NCBI GenBank assembly: GCA_001898625.1
Contig: MKUP01000025.1
Span: 124,001 to 188,000 of the forward strand
Reading direction: 5' to 3'
Origin: Burkholderiales bacterium 67-32
GTDB taxonomy: Bacteria; Pseudomonadota; Gammaproteobacteria; Burkholderiales; Burkholderiaceae_B
Length of the DNA stretch: 64,000 bases
The number at the start of each line of letters is the position of its first letter. Positions within the stretch are counted from its first letter, which is position 1. Under the pieces are notes generated by a model. It saw only the letters and a list, made by a program, of their open reading frames with translations. It was not told the origin of the DNA and ran no database searches. The position numbers and the translations under genes were made by a program. Below are positions 17,900 to 25,741 of this stretch, one piece after another.

Positions 17900-19210
17900 T
17901 CAACTACCTGAAGGCGTAAGCCCTTCGGCCTCGTGGCCCCGCCTCACGCCGCGGGCCATGTCGACGTGCCGCAGCACCGCCAATCCGATCACGAAGAACA
18001 GTCCGGTGGACAGGATGCCCAGGCGGTGGTTGCCCTGGGTGGCCCAGGTCACGAGTCCGTAGGTCAGCGGGCCGATGATGGACGCGAGCCGGGTGGCGAA
18101 GGTCCACAGCGCGAAGAACTCGGCCAGGCGGGAAGCCGGGGCCAGGGCGCCAGTCATCGCCCGCCCCGCGCTCTGGCTCGATCCCATGCACAGGCCCGCG
18201 ATGGTCGCGGCTACCCAGAAACCGCCCTGGCTGGTGGCGAAGAAAGCAGTCAGCACCATCGCGATCCAGCCCACCAGCGTGGCGGCCAAGGCGCGCTGGT
18301 GGCCGATGCGGTCCTCGACGAAGCCGAAGGCGAAAGCACCGGCGGCCGCCGCGATGTTGACGAGGAACACCAGCGTCATGATCTGCGTCTGGCCGAACTT
18401 CATGACCTGCTCGGCGTACACGGCGGCCAGCGTGATGACGACGGCGATGCCGGCCTGGTAGAAGACGCCGCAGATCAGCAGCCGGCGGAAATCGGGAAAG
18501 GCCCGCGAGTCGCGCCACGAGGCCGCGAGCTGGCGCATGACCTGCGTGAAGCCGGGCCGTCCGCCATCCGTGCGGGCGGGCTGGGCGCGCTCGCGCAGGA
18601 ACAGGAAGACAGGCACGGCGGCGGCGGCGAAGACCGCGGCGGTGACCAGCATGGTCCAGGGCACGAAGTCGGTGGCGGGCCGGCCCGCTGCCTGCGCCGC
18701 GATCACGACCGCCAGGGACAGTCCCAGGGTCAGCATGCCGCCCACGTAGCCGAAGCTCCACCCCCAGCCGGATACGCGGCCCAGGTACTGGGGCCGGGCG
18801 AGCTCGGGCAGGAAGGCGGCGATGACCGATTCGCCCACGCTGTAGCAGACGTTGGAAATGATGATCGCGGGTACCGCGATCCAGAAGCCGCCTGGCCCGG
18901 CAAGCGCCAGAGCCGCCGTGGCCGCCACGCAGCCCACGGTGCTGGCCGCCAGCAGTCGCTTCTTGGCGGCCTGGGCATCGGCCCAGGCGCCCAGACCCGG
19001 CATGGCCAGCATCACGATCAAATAGGACAGCGACAGGGTCGCCGTCCATGCCAGCGTGGCCCAGTGGGCATTGCCCGCCACCACGCCGACGAAATAGGCA
19101 TTGAAGACGGCCGTCAGGACGACCGTCGTGTAGCCGGAGTTGGCGAAGTCATAGAGCGCCCAGGCGCAGACTTCGCGCCGGCGTACGCCCGGATTCAGGG
19201 CGCCGCGCAT
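17900..19210 (-). CDS. MFS transporter, UMF1/Atg22-like family
   Basis: A 436-residue permease with about twelve transmembrane segments. The start RREVCAWALYDFANSGYTTVVL and the block GESVIAAFLPELARP are typical of the UMF1 (Atg22-like) branch. The ATG at 19210 is preferred; the frame upstream is antisense-free but overlaps the HbpS-like gene in a different frame. It follows that gene by 38 bases and is probably cotranscribed. The substrate is unknown. Confidence 0.85.
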   Translation of the reverse strand: MRGALNPGVRRREVCAWALYDFANSGYTTVVLTAVFNAYFVGVVAGNAHWATLAWTATLSLSYLIVMLAMPGLGAWADAQAAKKRLLAASTVGCVAATAALALAGPGGFWIAVPAIIISNVCYSVGESVIAAFLPELARPQYLGRVSGWGWSFGYVGGMLTLGLSLAVVIAAQAAGRPATDFVPWTMLVTAAVFAAAAVPVFLFLRERAQPARTDGGRPGFTQVMRQLAASWRDSRAFPDFRRLLICGVFYQAGIAVVITLAAVYAEQVMKFGQTQIMTLVFLVNIAAAAGAFAFGFVEDRIGHQRALAATLVGWIAMVLTAFFATSQGGFWVAATIAGLCMGSSQSAGRAMTGALAPASRLAEFFALWTFATRLASIIGPLTYGLVTWATQGNHRLGILSTGLFFVIGLAVLRHVDMARGVRRGHEAEGLTPSGS

Positions 19211-19248
19211 GGACGGCCCGGACACGGCGGCCAATCCGGCTGGCGGGC

Positions 19249-19656
19249 TCAGATGCCGAGTGCCGCGATGCCCGCGCGGGCGATCTGCGCGTCTTCGTTG
19301 GACTTCACGCCTGACACGCCGACCGCGGCGATGGTTTCGCCCTCGACCACCACCGGCACGCCGCCTTCCAGCATGCCATGGATGGTGGGCACGGACAGGA
19401 ACGAGGTGCGGCCATTGTTGACGACGTCTTCGTAGACCTTGGATTCGCGGCGGCCCAGCGCGGCGGTATGAGCCTTGGAAGGAGCGATGTGGGCCGAGAT
19501 GGCGGGCGCGCCGTCCAGGCGCAGCAGACCCAGCAGGTGGCCGCCGTCGTCGACCACGGCGATGGAAACGGCCCACTTGTTGGCGAGCGCCTCGGCTTCG
19601 GCGGCGGCCAGGATCTTCTTGACGTCGTCGGCGGTCAGGACGTGCTTGGTCTTCAT
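19249..19656 (-). CDS. GlcG/HbpS family (DUF336) heme-binding-like protein
   Basis: A 135-residue single-domain protein with the DUF336 pattern: AAEAEALANKWAVSIAVVDDGG near residue 20, the threonine-histidine region SKAHTAALGRRESK near 60, and GGVPVVVEGETIAAVGVSG near 98. Family members bind heme or act in glycolate and related metabolism. No signal peptide is present. It is upstream of the UMF1-like permease in the same orientation. Confidence 0.85.
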   Translation of the reverse strand: MKTKHVLTADDVKKILAAAEAEALANKWAVSIAVVDDGGHLLGLLRLDGAPAISAHIAPSKAHTAALGRRESKVYEDVVNNGRTSFLSVPTIHGMLEGGVPVVVEGETIAAVGVSGVKSNEDAQIARAGIAALGI

Positions 19657-19812
19657 GGAGCGGAATCCTCGTTGGGGGAAAAACGGGGATTGTAGGGCGT
19701 CCCCATGCCGGATTTATAGCTTTGCACGCACAAGTGCATTGACCTGGGCGCTGTCAAAGGGGTATCTTAGCGCCACTTTGTATCATCTTGTGCCCAGCAT
19801 CCCCCTATACGA

Positions 19813-20544
19813 ATGAAAAAGGCTCGCTTTCACCTCCGCCTCCCTGCATTCCGGCCGCAGTTCCCGGCCGGCGGGGCGGAGGTCCGGAAAGCGGGTGGGA
19901 AGCTGGCCATGCTGGTGGGATCCGCGGTGCTGGCCGGCTGCGCCACGCAATCGCCCACCACCACCCAGAACGGTTCCTCGGCCGCCGCTGATACGCCCGC
20001 CAAGCGCGTGGCGCGGTACAGCCTGCCCAACCACCCCATTCCGTCCTGGAAAGACAGCATTTCCCCCCTGCCGTCCCGCACCGAGCCGCTGGATCCGGAA
20101 AAGATCCTGTCCGGCCAATGGCAGGACGACAAGGCCGACGCCGGCGTGGGCGGCCAGGCCGAACTGGCGGCCTATGCCTTGAACTACCTGGGTGTGCGCT
20201 ATCGCCTGGGCGGCTCGTCGCCCGAAGCGGGTTTCGACTGCAGCGGGCTGGTGACCTACGTCAGCCGCGAAGTCCTGGGCCTGCAACTGCCGCGCCGGGC
20301 CGAGGAAATCAGCCGGGTGGGCGACCCCATCGACATCGGCGACCTGCGACCCGGCGACCTGGTGTTCTACAACACCCTGCGCCGCAAGTTCTCGCACGTG
20401 GGTATCTACCTGGGCGACGGCCGCTTCGTGCACTCCCCCTCGTCGGGAGGGGTCGTGCGGGTCGAAAGCATGGATATAGCCTACTGGAAGAAACGCTTCA
20501 ACGGCGCCCGCCGCCTGGCCTCCTCGGAATCAGCTTCACGCTGA
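19813..20544 (+). CDS. NlpC/P60 family lipoprotein endopeptidase
   Basis: A 243-residue cell-wall hydrolase-like lipoprotein. A basic N-terminus leads into the lipobox LAGC (cysteine 43). The C40 peptidase domain starts near residue 118, with catalytic C143 in FDCSGLVTYV, H195 in FSHVGIYLGDG and a further H207 in FVHSP. It likely cleaves peptidoglycan stem peptides in the periplasm. Its last 47 bases overlap the convergent DUF2325 gene, which is unusual. Confidence 0.9.
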   Translation: MKKARFHLRLPAFRPQFPAGGAEVRKAGGKLAMLVGSAVLAGCATQSPTTTQNGSSAAADTPAKRVARYSLPNHPIPSWKDSISPLPSRTEPLDPEKILSGQWQDDKADAGVGGQAELAAYALNYLGVRYRLGGSSPEAGFDCSGLVTYVSREVLGLQLPRRAEEISRVGDPIDIGDLRPGDLVFYNTLRRKFSHVGIYLGDGRFVHSPSSGGVVRVESMDIAYWKKRFNGARRLASSESASR

Positions 20545-20884
20545 CCTCTTCCGGCACGACGCGCGCGCACGGCGCGCCGGCCGCCGCACCACACAATCCA
20601 CAGTTCTCGAGCGCCTGCTGCATCGAACACACCGACCGCCGGCAGGCCACCACCTGTATGCCCGAGCGCTGGGCGGCCTGGCGAAACGCCTTCATGACGT
20701 TGTGACCCAGGAAATCCGTCAGCAGGATCAGCAACTCCGTGCCCGACGGCAGTTGCAGCGTCTTTTTCTGGTGTGCCGGATCCCGCCCGCTGATGTGGTG
20801 GGTGATGGCGATATTGTGGCCCTTGAGCAGGTCCGGGATGTTGCCTAGCCGGTCGGCTCCGACCACGACTGCGCTGACTGCCAT
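20498..20884 (-). CDS. DUF2325 domain protein, probably iron-regulated
   Basis: A 128-residue cytoplasmic protein. It opens with the DUF2325 block AVVVGADRLGNIPDLL, followed by LPSGTELLILLTDFLGHNVM. The C-terminal part has five cysteines (ACRRSVC, ENCGLC, GAPC), which could hold a metal. The ATG at 20884 follows GGAGAT. Two Fur-box-like sites lie upstream, at 20914-20932 and 20952-20966. The gene is convergent to, and overlaps, the NlpC/P60 gene. Biochemical function is unknown. Confidence 0.82.
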   Translation of the reverse strand: MAVSAVVVGADRLGNIPDLLKGHNIAITHHISGRDPAHQKKTLQLPSGTELLILLTDFLGHNVMKAFRQAAQRSGIQVVACRRSVCSMQQALENCGLCGAAAGAPCARVVPEEVSVKLIPRRPGGGRR

Positions 20885-20913
20885 GACGATCTCCGTGATG
20901 TCGATTGCTTTCG

Positions 20914-20966
20914 ACAAATGATAATCATTCTCGTTATAGAGTCAACAAGAATGATATGAATTCTCA
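20914..20966. promoter_or_regulatory. two Fur-box-like sites
   Basis: AATGATAATCATT at 20917-20929 is the exact central 13 bases of the classical Fur box; the 19-mer 20914-20932 matches at 15 positions. A second site, TGATATGAATTCTCA at 20952-20966, fits the 7-1-7 Fur model at most positions. Both lie just upstream of the DUF2325 gene and imply repression when iron is plentiful. Confidence 0.7.
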
Positions 20967-21011
20967 TTTGATTAAGCTGATCGACATCGCTCCGGAGATA
21001 GGAAAACTCTG

Positions 21012-21959
21012 TCAGCCCTGGTCCGACGGCTTGATCGCATTCTGGACGACCTCGCGCGTCAGGCTGGGCGCCAGGAGCTCCACGAAGGTATACACGTAGT
21101 CCCGCAGGAAAGTGCCGGACTTCACGCCTATGCGACTGGTGTGCGTGCCGAACAGGCGCCCCACGGGTAGCCCAACCAGCCCGGTATCGCGCCTGGGGTC
21201 GTAGGCGACCCCGGCAATGATCCCTATCCCCAACCCTAGTTCCACGTAGGTCTTGATGACGTCAGCATCGATGGCTTCGAGCACGAAGTCCGGATGAACG
21301 TCCTGCGACCCGAAGGCCTGGTCGATCGCGCTGCGGCCGGCGAAGGCGCGGTCATAGGTGATGACGGGATACTGCGCGAGCTGCTCCAGCGTCAGCTTCC
21401 TGGCCTGGGACGACGTCATCTGGGCCAGGGGGTGGTCCGGGGTGACCACCACCACATGCTCCCAGGTATAGCAGGGCAGCGTGACCATGCCGGGCGTCAG
21501 GGCCAGCGCCTCGGTCGCGACCGCCAGATCGGCCTGCTCGTTCAGCACCATGTCGGCCAACTGGCCCGGGCTGCCCTGGATCAGCGACAGGTGGACCTTG
21601 GGAAACAGCTTGCGGAAGGCGGGAATGACCTGCGGCAGGGCATAGCGGGCCTGGGTGTGCGTGCAGGCGATGGTCAGGCCACCCTCGTCACGCCGGGCGT
21701 ATTCGTCGCTGACCTTCTTGAGGTTGTCGACTTCGCGCATGATGCGGTCGACGATCTGCGAGACGGCCAGGCCGGGCTTGGTGAGGCCCTTGATGCGCTT
21801 GCCGTGGCGCTCGAAGATCTTCACGCCGAGTTCGTCTTCCAGTTCGATGATGGCCTTGGACACCCCCGGCTGGGACGTGTAGAGCATCCTCGCGGCTTCC
21901 GTCAGATTGAAGTCGCGGCGCACGGTTTCCCGGACGAATTTGAATTGCTGCAGGTTCAT
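21012..21959 (-). CDS. cysB: CysB-family LysR transcriptional regulator
   Basis: A 315-residue LysR regulator of the CysB/Cbl branch. The helix-turn-helix spans LTEAARMLYTSQPGVSKAIIELEDELG, followed by FERHGKRIKGLT. The effector domain begins with the CysB hallmark THTQARYALPQVI. CysB controls sulfate assimilation genes in response to acetylserine. The ATG at 21959 is the family start. It follows lptF in the same direction with a 159-base gap and is likely transcribed separately. Confidence 0.9.
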   Translation of the reverse strand: MNLQQFKFVRETVRRDFNLTEAARMLYTSQPGVSKAIIELEDELGVKIFERHGKRIKGLTKPGLAVSQIVDRIMREVDNLKKVSDEYARRDEGGLTIACTHTQARYALPQVIPAFRKLFPKVHLSLIQGSPGQLADMVLNEQADLAVATEALALTPGMVTLPCYTWEHVVVVTPDHPLAQMTSSQARKLTLEQLAQYPVITYDRAFAGRSAIDQAFGSQDVHPDFVLEAIDADVIKTYVELGLGIGIIAGVAYDPRRDTGLVGLPVGRLFGTHTSRIGVKSGTFLRDYVYTFVELLAPSLTREVVQNAIKPSDQG

Positions 21960-22118
21960 GGTGCGGTTCACTATGGATCTGCCATCCAACCCGGACGTAC
22001 GGGCCGTGGCAACCCATAGATCATAATGTAATATACGACAAGCTATTTATTATATTTGGTAATTAGCATAGTCGGATTTCGCAGCATGGCGGCCGCACTG
22101 CCGCCATGCGGACTTCGC

Positions 22119-23198
22119 CTAGGACCCTTTCGGGGCCTTCACCCTGAGGCGGAAATACATCAGGAGCGCCGTCAGCGCGGCGACGGCGCCATGCAGGCCG
22201 ACCAGGGCGACGAAGAAATCCACCCTGCCGTTGTTCACCCAGGCCTTGGCCAGGTTGACCATGTTCAGGTAGAACAAAGCCACCAGCATCGCGATCACGA
22301 TGTCGCCCGAGCGGCCCAGCCGCGGATTCACCGCGCCCAGCGGAATGGCCAGCAGCGCCAGGTTGATGGCCAAGAGCGGCATGCTGACGCGCCACAACAA
22401 TTCGCCGGAGGCGCCCTGCCCGCCCTCGCGCAGCAGTTGCATGGTCGAGCGCGCCTTGGTGGACAGGTCGTCCGAGGAAAGCGGACCCTTGCTCTCCATC
22501 CGCACGCCATACTTCTCGAAACTCATCAGCCGGAACTGCGGGGTGCCGGGCACGAACTCGTATCGATGGCCGGACTCCAGGACCATGAAGCGGTCGCCGT
22601 TGGGCTGGTCCTCGAGCATGCCGCCGCCCGAGACCAGTACGTTGAGACGGCCGTTCTCTATCCAGCGCGCAAACACATTGTTGACCCGGTCCACGGCGTC
22701 GTTGGCCGACTCCACGTAGAACACGCGGTCGATGCCGCTGGACTCCAGGAACTGGCCCGGCGTGACCTTGGAGACGTCGGAACGCTGCTCGTAGCGTTGG
22801 CGGTACTCGGCGATCTGCTTCTGCGCCCAGGGCGAAGCGCCCAGGGTCAGCGTCGCGATCAGCACCGCCGACGGGATGGCGAAGCGCAGGATGGGCCGGA
22901 ACCAGTCGGTCAGGCTCAGGCCGCTGGAGAACCAGACCACCATCTCGGATTCGCGGTAATTGCGGGTGACCGTGGTCAGCACGGCGATGAACACCGACAC
23001 CGCGATGATGGTGGGCAGGGCGTTGATGGACGAGAACGCGGCGATGCCCGTGACCACGTCGGCGCCGATGCGGCCGGCCGCGGCCTCGCCCAGCAGGCGC
23101 ACCAGCAGCACGCTGATCCATACGACCACGAGCGTGGAAAATACGACGCTGGCATGGCTGGTCAGTTCGTCTTTGACGGAGCGCTGGAACAGGGACAC
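22119..23198 (-). CDS. lptF: LPS export permease LptF
   Basis: A 359-residue inner-membrane subunit of the LptB2FG lipopolysaccharide extractor. Two N-terminal and one or two mid-sequence helices flank a periplasmic beta-jellyroll domain (about residues 130-260), and further helices close the protein. It is divergent from pepA, the usual arrangement in proteobacteria. The partner lptG, normally directly downstream, is missing here: a CysB-family gene follows instead. Confidence 0.92.
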   Translation of the reverse strand: MSLFQRSVKDELTSHASVVFSTLVVVWISVLLVRLLGEAAAGRIGADVVTGIAAFSSINALPTIIAVSVFIAVLTTVTRNYRESEMVVWFSSGLSLTDWFRPILRFAIPSAVLIATLTLGASPWAQKQIAEYRQRYEQRSDVSKVTPGQFLESSGIDRVFYVESANDAVDRVNNVFARWIENGRLNVLVSGGGMLEDQPNGDRFMVLESGHRYEFVPGTPQFRLMSFEKYGVRMESKGPLSSDDLSTKARSTMQLLREGGQGASGELLWRVSMPLLAINLALLAIPLGAVNPRLGRSGDIVIAMLVALFYLNMVNLAKAWVNNGRVDFFVALVGLHGAVAALTALLMYFRLRVKAPKGS

Positions 23199-23274
23199 GG
23201 TACTGGCCTGTGCGAGGGGCCCGCATCTGCGGGATAATTGACAATCTCGCGACTACATACAGGACGAATCGCGC

Positions 23275-24783
23275 ATGGACTTTAGCACACAGACCTCCGC
23301 CCCCGAGAAAATCAAGACCGCCGCGCTGGTCGTCGGCGTGCACGCCGACGGCGTGCTGACGCAGGCGGCCGATGCCGTCGATCGGGCGGCCAAGGGCGCG
23401 GTTCGCGCCGCCGTCAAGACCGATTTCAAGGGCAAGACGGGTGAAACGCTGGTGCTGAGGTCCCTGCCCGGCGTGGCGGCCCAGCGGGTCGTGCTGGCCG
23501 GACTGGGCCCGCAGGAGGCATTGTCGCCCAAGGCACTCGCCGCCGCCCATCGCGCCGCGCTGGCCGCCGTCGCGGCGCTGGGCGTGACCGAAACCGTGTC
23601 GGCCCTGGCCGCCGTTCCCATGCAGTCGGCCGACGTCCGCACCCGCGCGCGGCTGGCCGCGATCGCGGCGGGCGACGTCACCTATCGCTTCGACGCCACC
23701 TTCGGCAAGCGCGACGCCGTCAGCCGTCCCAAACTGGCGCGCCTGGTCCTCGCGGTCGAGCGGTCCGAGACCAAGGAAGCCGAGGCCGGCCTGCGCGAAG
23801 GCAGCGCCATCGCCAACGGCATGTCGCTCGCGCGCGACCTGGGCAACCTGCCCGGCAACGTCTGCACCCCGACCTACCTGGGCGAGACCGCCAAGAAACT
23901 GGGCAAATCGCACAAGCTCAAGATCGAGGTGCTGGACCGCAAGCAGATCGAGGCGCTGAAGATGGGCTCCTTCCTGTCGGTGGCGCGCGGATCGTACGAG
24001 CCGCCGAAGTTCATCGTGCTGCGCTACGAAGGCGCCAAGCACAAGCCCGCCGGGCGCGGCAAGGCAACCGCCAACGGCCCGGTCGTGCTGGTCGGCAAGG
24101 GCATCACGTTCGATGCGGGCGGCATCTCGCTCAAACCGGCCGCCGGCATGGACGAAATGAAATACGACATGTGCGGCGCCGCCAGCGTGTTCGGCACGCT
24201 GCGCACCGTGGCCGAGCTGGGCCTGCCGCTGGACGTGATCGGCGTCGTGCCCGCGTGCGAGAACCTGCCCAGCGGCCGCGCCAACAAGCCGGGCGACGTG
24301 GTCACCACCATGTCCGGCCAGACGGTCGAGATCCTGAACACCGACGCCGAGGGCCGGCTGATCCTGTGCGACGCCCTGACCTACGTGGAACGCTTCAAGC
24401 CCTCTACCGTCATCGACATCGCCACGCTTACCGGCGCGTGCGTCACGGCGCTGGGTCACATCAACACGGGCCTCTTCACCCACGACGACGCCCTGGCCGA
24501 CACGCTGACCAGCCTGTCGCGCCAGGCGCTGGACCCGGTGTGGCGCCTCCCGCTGGACGACGACTACCAGGAACAGCTCAAGTCCAATTTCGCCGACATG
24601 GCCAACATCGGCGGCCCGCCGGCCGGCGCAGTCACCGCCGCGTGCTTCCTGTCGCGCTACGCCAAGGGCTACCGCTGGGCGCACCTGGACATCGCTGGCA
24701 CGGCATGGCGCAGCGGCAAGGACAAGGGCGCCACCGGCCGCCCCGTCCCGCTGCTGACGCAATACCTGCTGTCGCTGGTCTGA
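23275..24783 (+). CDS. pepA: leucyl aminopeptidase
   Basis: A 502-residue M17 cytosolic aminopeptidase. The two-metal active site is clear in the C-terminal half: the lysine and aspartate of [21 protein letters not shown] and the signature NTDAEGRL. The N-terminal domain is of normal length. PepA can also act as a DNA-binding factor in plasmid resolution in other bacteria. It is followed 13 bases later by holC. Confidence 0.96.
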   Translation: MDFSTQTSAPEKIKTAALVVGVHADGVLTQAADAVDRAAKGAVRAAVKTDFKGKTGETLVLRSLPGVAAQRVVLAGLGPQEALSPKALAAAHRAALAAVAALGVTETVSALAAVPMQSADVRTRARLAAIAAGDVTYRFDATFGKRDAVSRPKLARLVLAVERSETKEAEAGLREGSAIANGMSLARDLGNLPGNVCTPTYLGETAKKLGKSHKLKIEVLDRKQIEALKMGSFLSVARGSYEPPKFIVLRYEGAKHKPAGRGKATANGPVVLVGKGITFDAGGISLKPAAGMDEMKYDMCGAASVFGTLRTVAELGLPLDVIGVVPACENLPSGRANKPGDVVTTMSGQTVEILNTDAEGRLILCDALTYVERFKPSTVIDIATLTGACVTALGHINTGLFTHDDALADTLTSLSRQALDPVWRLPLDDDYQEQLKSNFADMANIGGPPAGAVTAACFLSRYAKGYRWAHLDIAGTAWRSGKDKGATGRPVPLLTQYLLSLV

Positions 24784-24796
24784 CGCCGTCCCGCCC

Positions 24797-25228
24797 ATGA
24801 CCGAAATCGACTTCGCCTTCAGCGCCCCCGACCGGCTGCGCACCGCCTGCCAGATCGCCACCCGCCGCCACCAGGCGGGCCACCGGCTGGTGGTGTACTG
24901 CCGCGACACGGGGCGCCTGAATGCCTTCGATCAGATGCTCTGGGCGCTGGACGACATCTCCTTCATTCCTCACGTCCGCGTCAACGATCCGCTGGCGGCC
25001 GACACGCCCATCGTGCTGACCGCCTCGGACGCGCCCACGCCCCACCACGACTGGCTGCTGAACCTGGACGACACCTGGCCGCCCATCTACACCCGCTTCC
25101 AACGCGTCATCGAGGTCGTCACCAACGACCCCGCCGACCGCGAGGCGGCGCGGGCGCGCTGGCGCTTCTACCAGGAATGCGGCCACAACATCGTGCGGCA
25201 CGACGTGTCGCGCCAACAGATGCCCTGA
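24797..25228 (+). CDS. holC: DNA polymerase III chi subunit
   Basis: A 143-residue clamp-loader accessory protein that links the replisome to single-strand-binding protein. The start MTEIDFAFSAPDRLRTACQI and the later block RVIEVVTNDPADREAARARWRFYQECG are family features. Its place between pepA and valS is the widely conserved setting. Confidence 0.92.
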   Translation: MTEIDFAFSAPDRLRTACQIATRRHQAGHRLVVYCRDTGRLNAFDQMLWALDDISFIPHVRVNDPLAADTPIVLTASDAPTPHHDWLLNLDDTWPPIYTRFQRVIEVVTNDPADREAARARWRFYQECGHNIVRHDVSRQQMP

Positions 25229-25234
25229 GCCGAT

Positions 25235-25636
25235 ATGCCAGCCCCCTTCCCCCCGCGCGACGACGCGGGCATCCCGCTCCTGACCGAAGTCCTGGACCTG
25301 CCGCAGCCGGTCCGGAAGACCGAAACGGCACCGCCGCCGTCCTCCCCCTCCTGGCCCGCCCCAGTGGCGCCGGCCGCCCCCGCCGCCGCGCCGCGGCCGG
25401 ATGACGGAGACGGCATCGAGACGCTGCGCGCCGCCATCCTGCAGGACCTGCTCGACCGGGTGGAGCCCTTGCTGAAGACCCGCATGCGGGCCTCGCTCGA
25501 AGTGGCGGCCGCCCGCGCCCTGGAAGACATCGCCTACAACCTGCGCGAGGAACTCGGCCGGCTGGTGGACGAAGCCATCCAGAAGGAACTGATCCGGCGC
25601 GCGGCCGTCGAGAGCAAGCCCCTTCCGCCGCGCTGA
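25235..25636 (+). CDS. DUF2486-like small protein
   Basis: A 133-residue protein, six bases after holC. The first half is proline-rich and low-complexity (residues 27-60). The second half is helical and charged, with LRAAILQDLLDRVEPLLKTR leading into ALEDIAYNLREELGRLVDEA. Its position between holC and valS is that of the uncharacterised DUF2486-type proteins of betaproteobacteria, which is why I make that match. Function is unknown. Confidence 0.65.
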   Translation: MPAPFPPRDDAGIPLLTEVLDLPQPVRKTETAPPPSSPSWPAPVAPAAPAAAPRPDDGDGIETLRAAILQDLLDRVEPLLKTRMRASLEVAAARALEDIAYNLREELGRLVDEAIQKELIRRAAVESKPLPPR

Positions 25637-25741
25637 AGCCCCGGGAGGCTGCCGCCAGCCGCCGCAGAATCCACTAAAATCATGGGTTTGGCGCCTGCGG
25701 CGCACCGCCGCGCGCCCGACCGACGTATTTCCGGAACACCG

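Noticed and set aside
22063..24909. 948-codon minus-strand open frame across pepA and lptF
   Set aside because: It runs antisense to pepA and out of frame through lptF, both of which are clear genes. Long open shadow frames are common at this GC.
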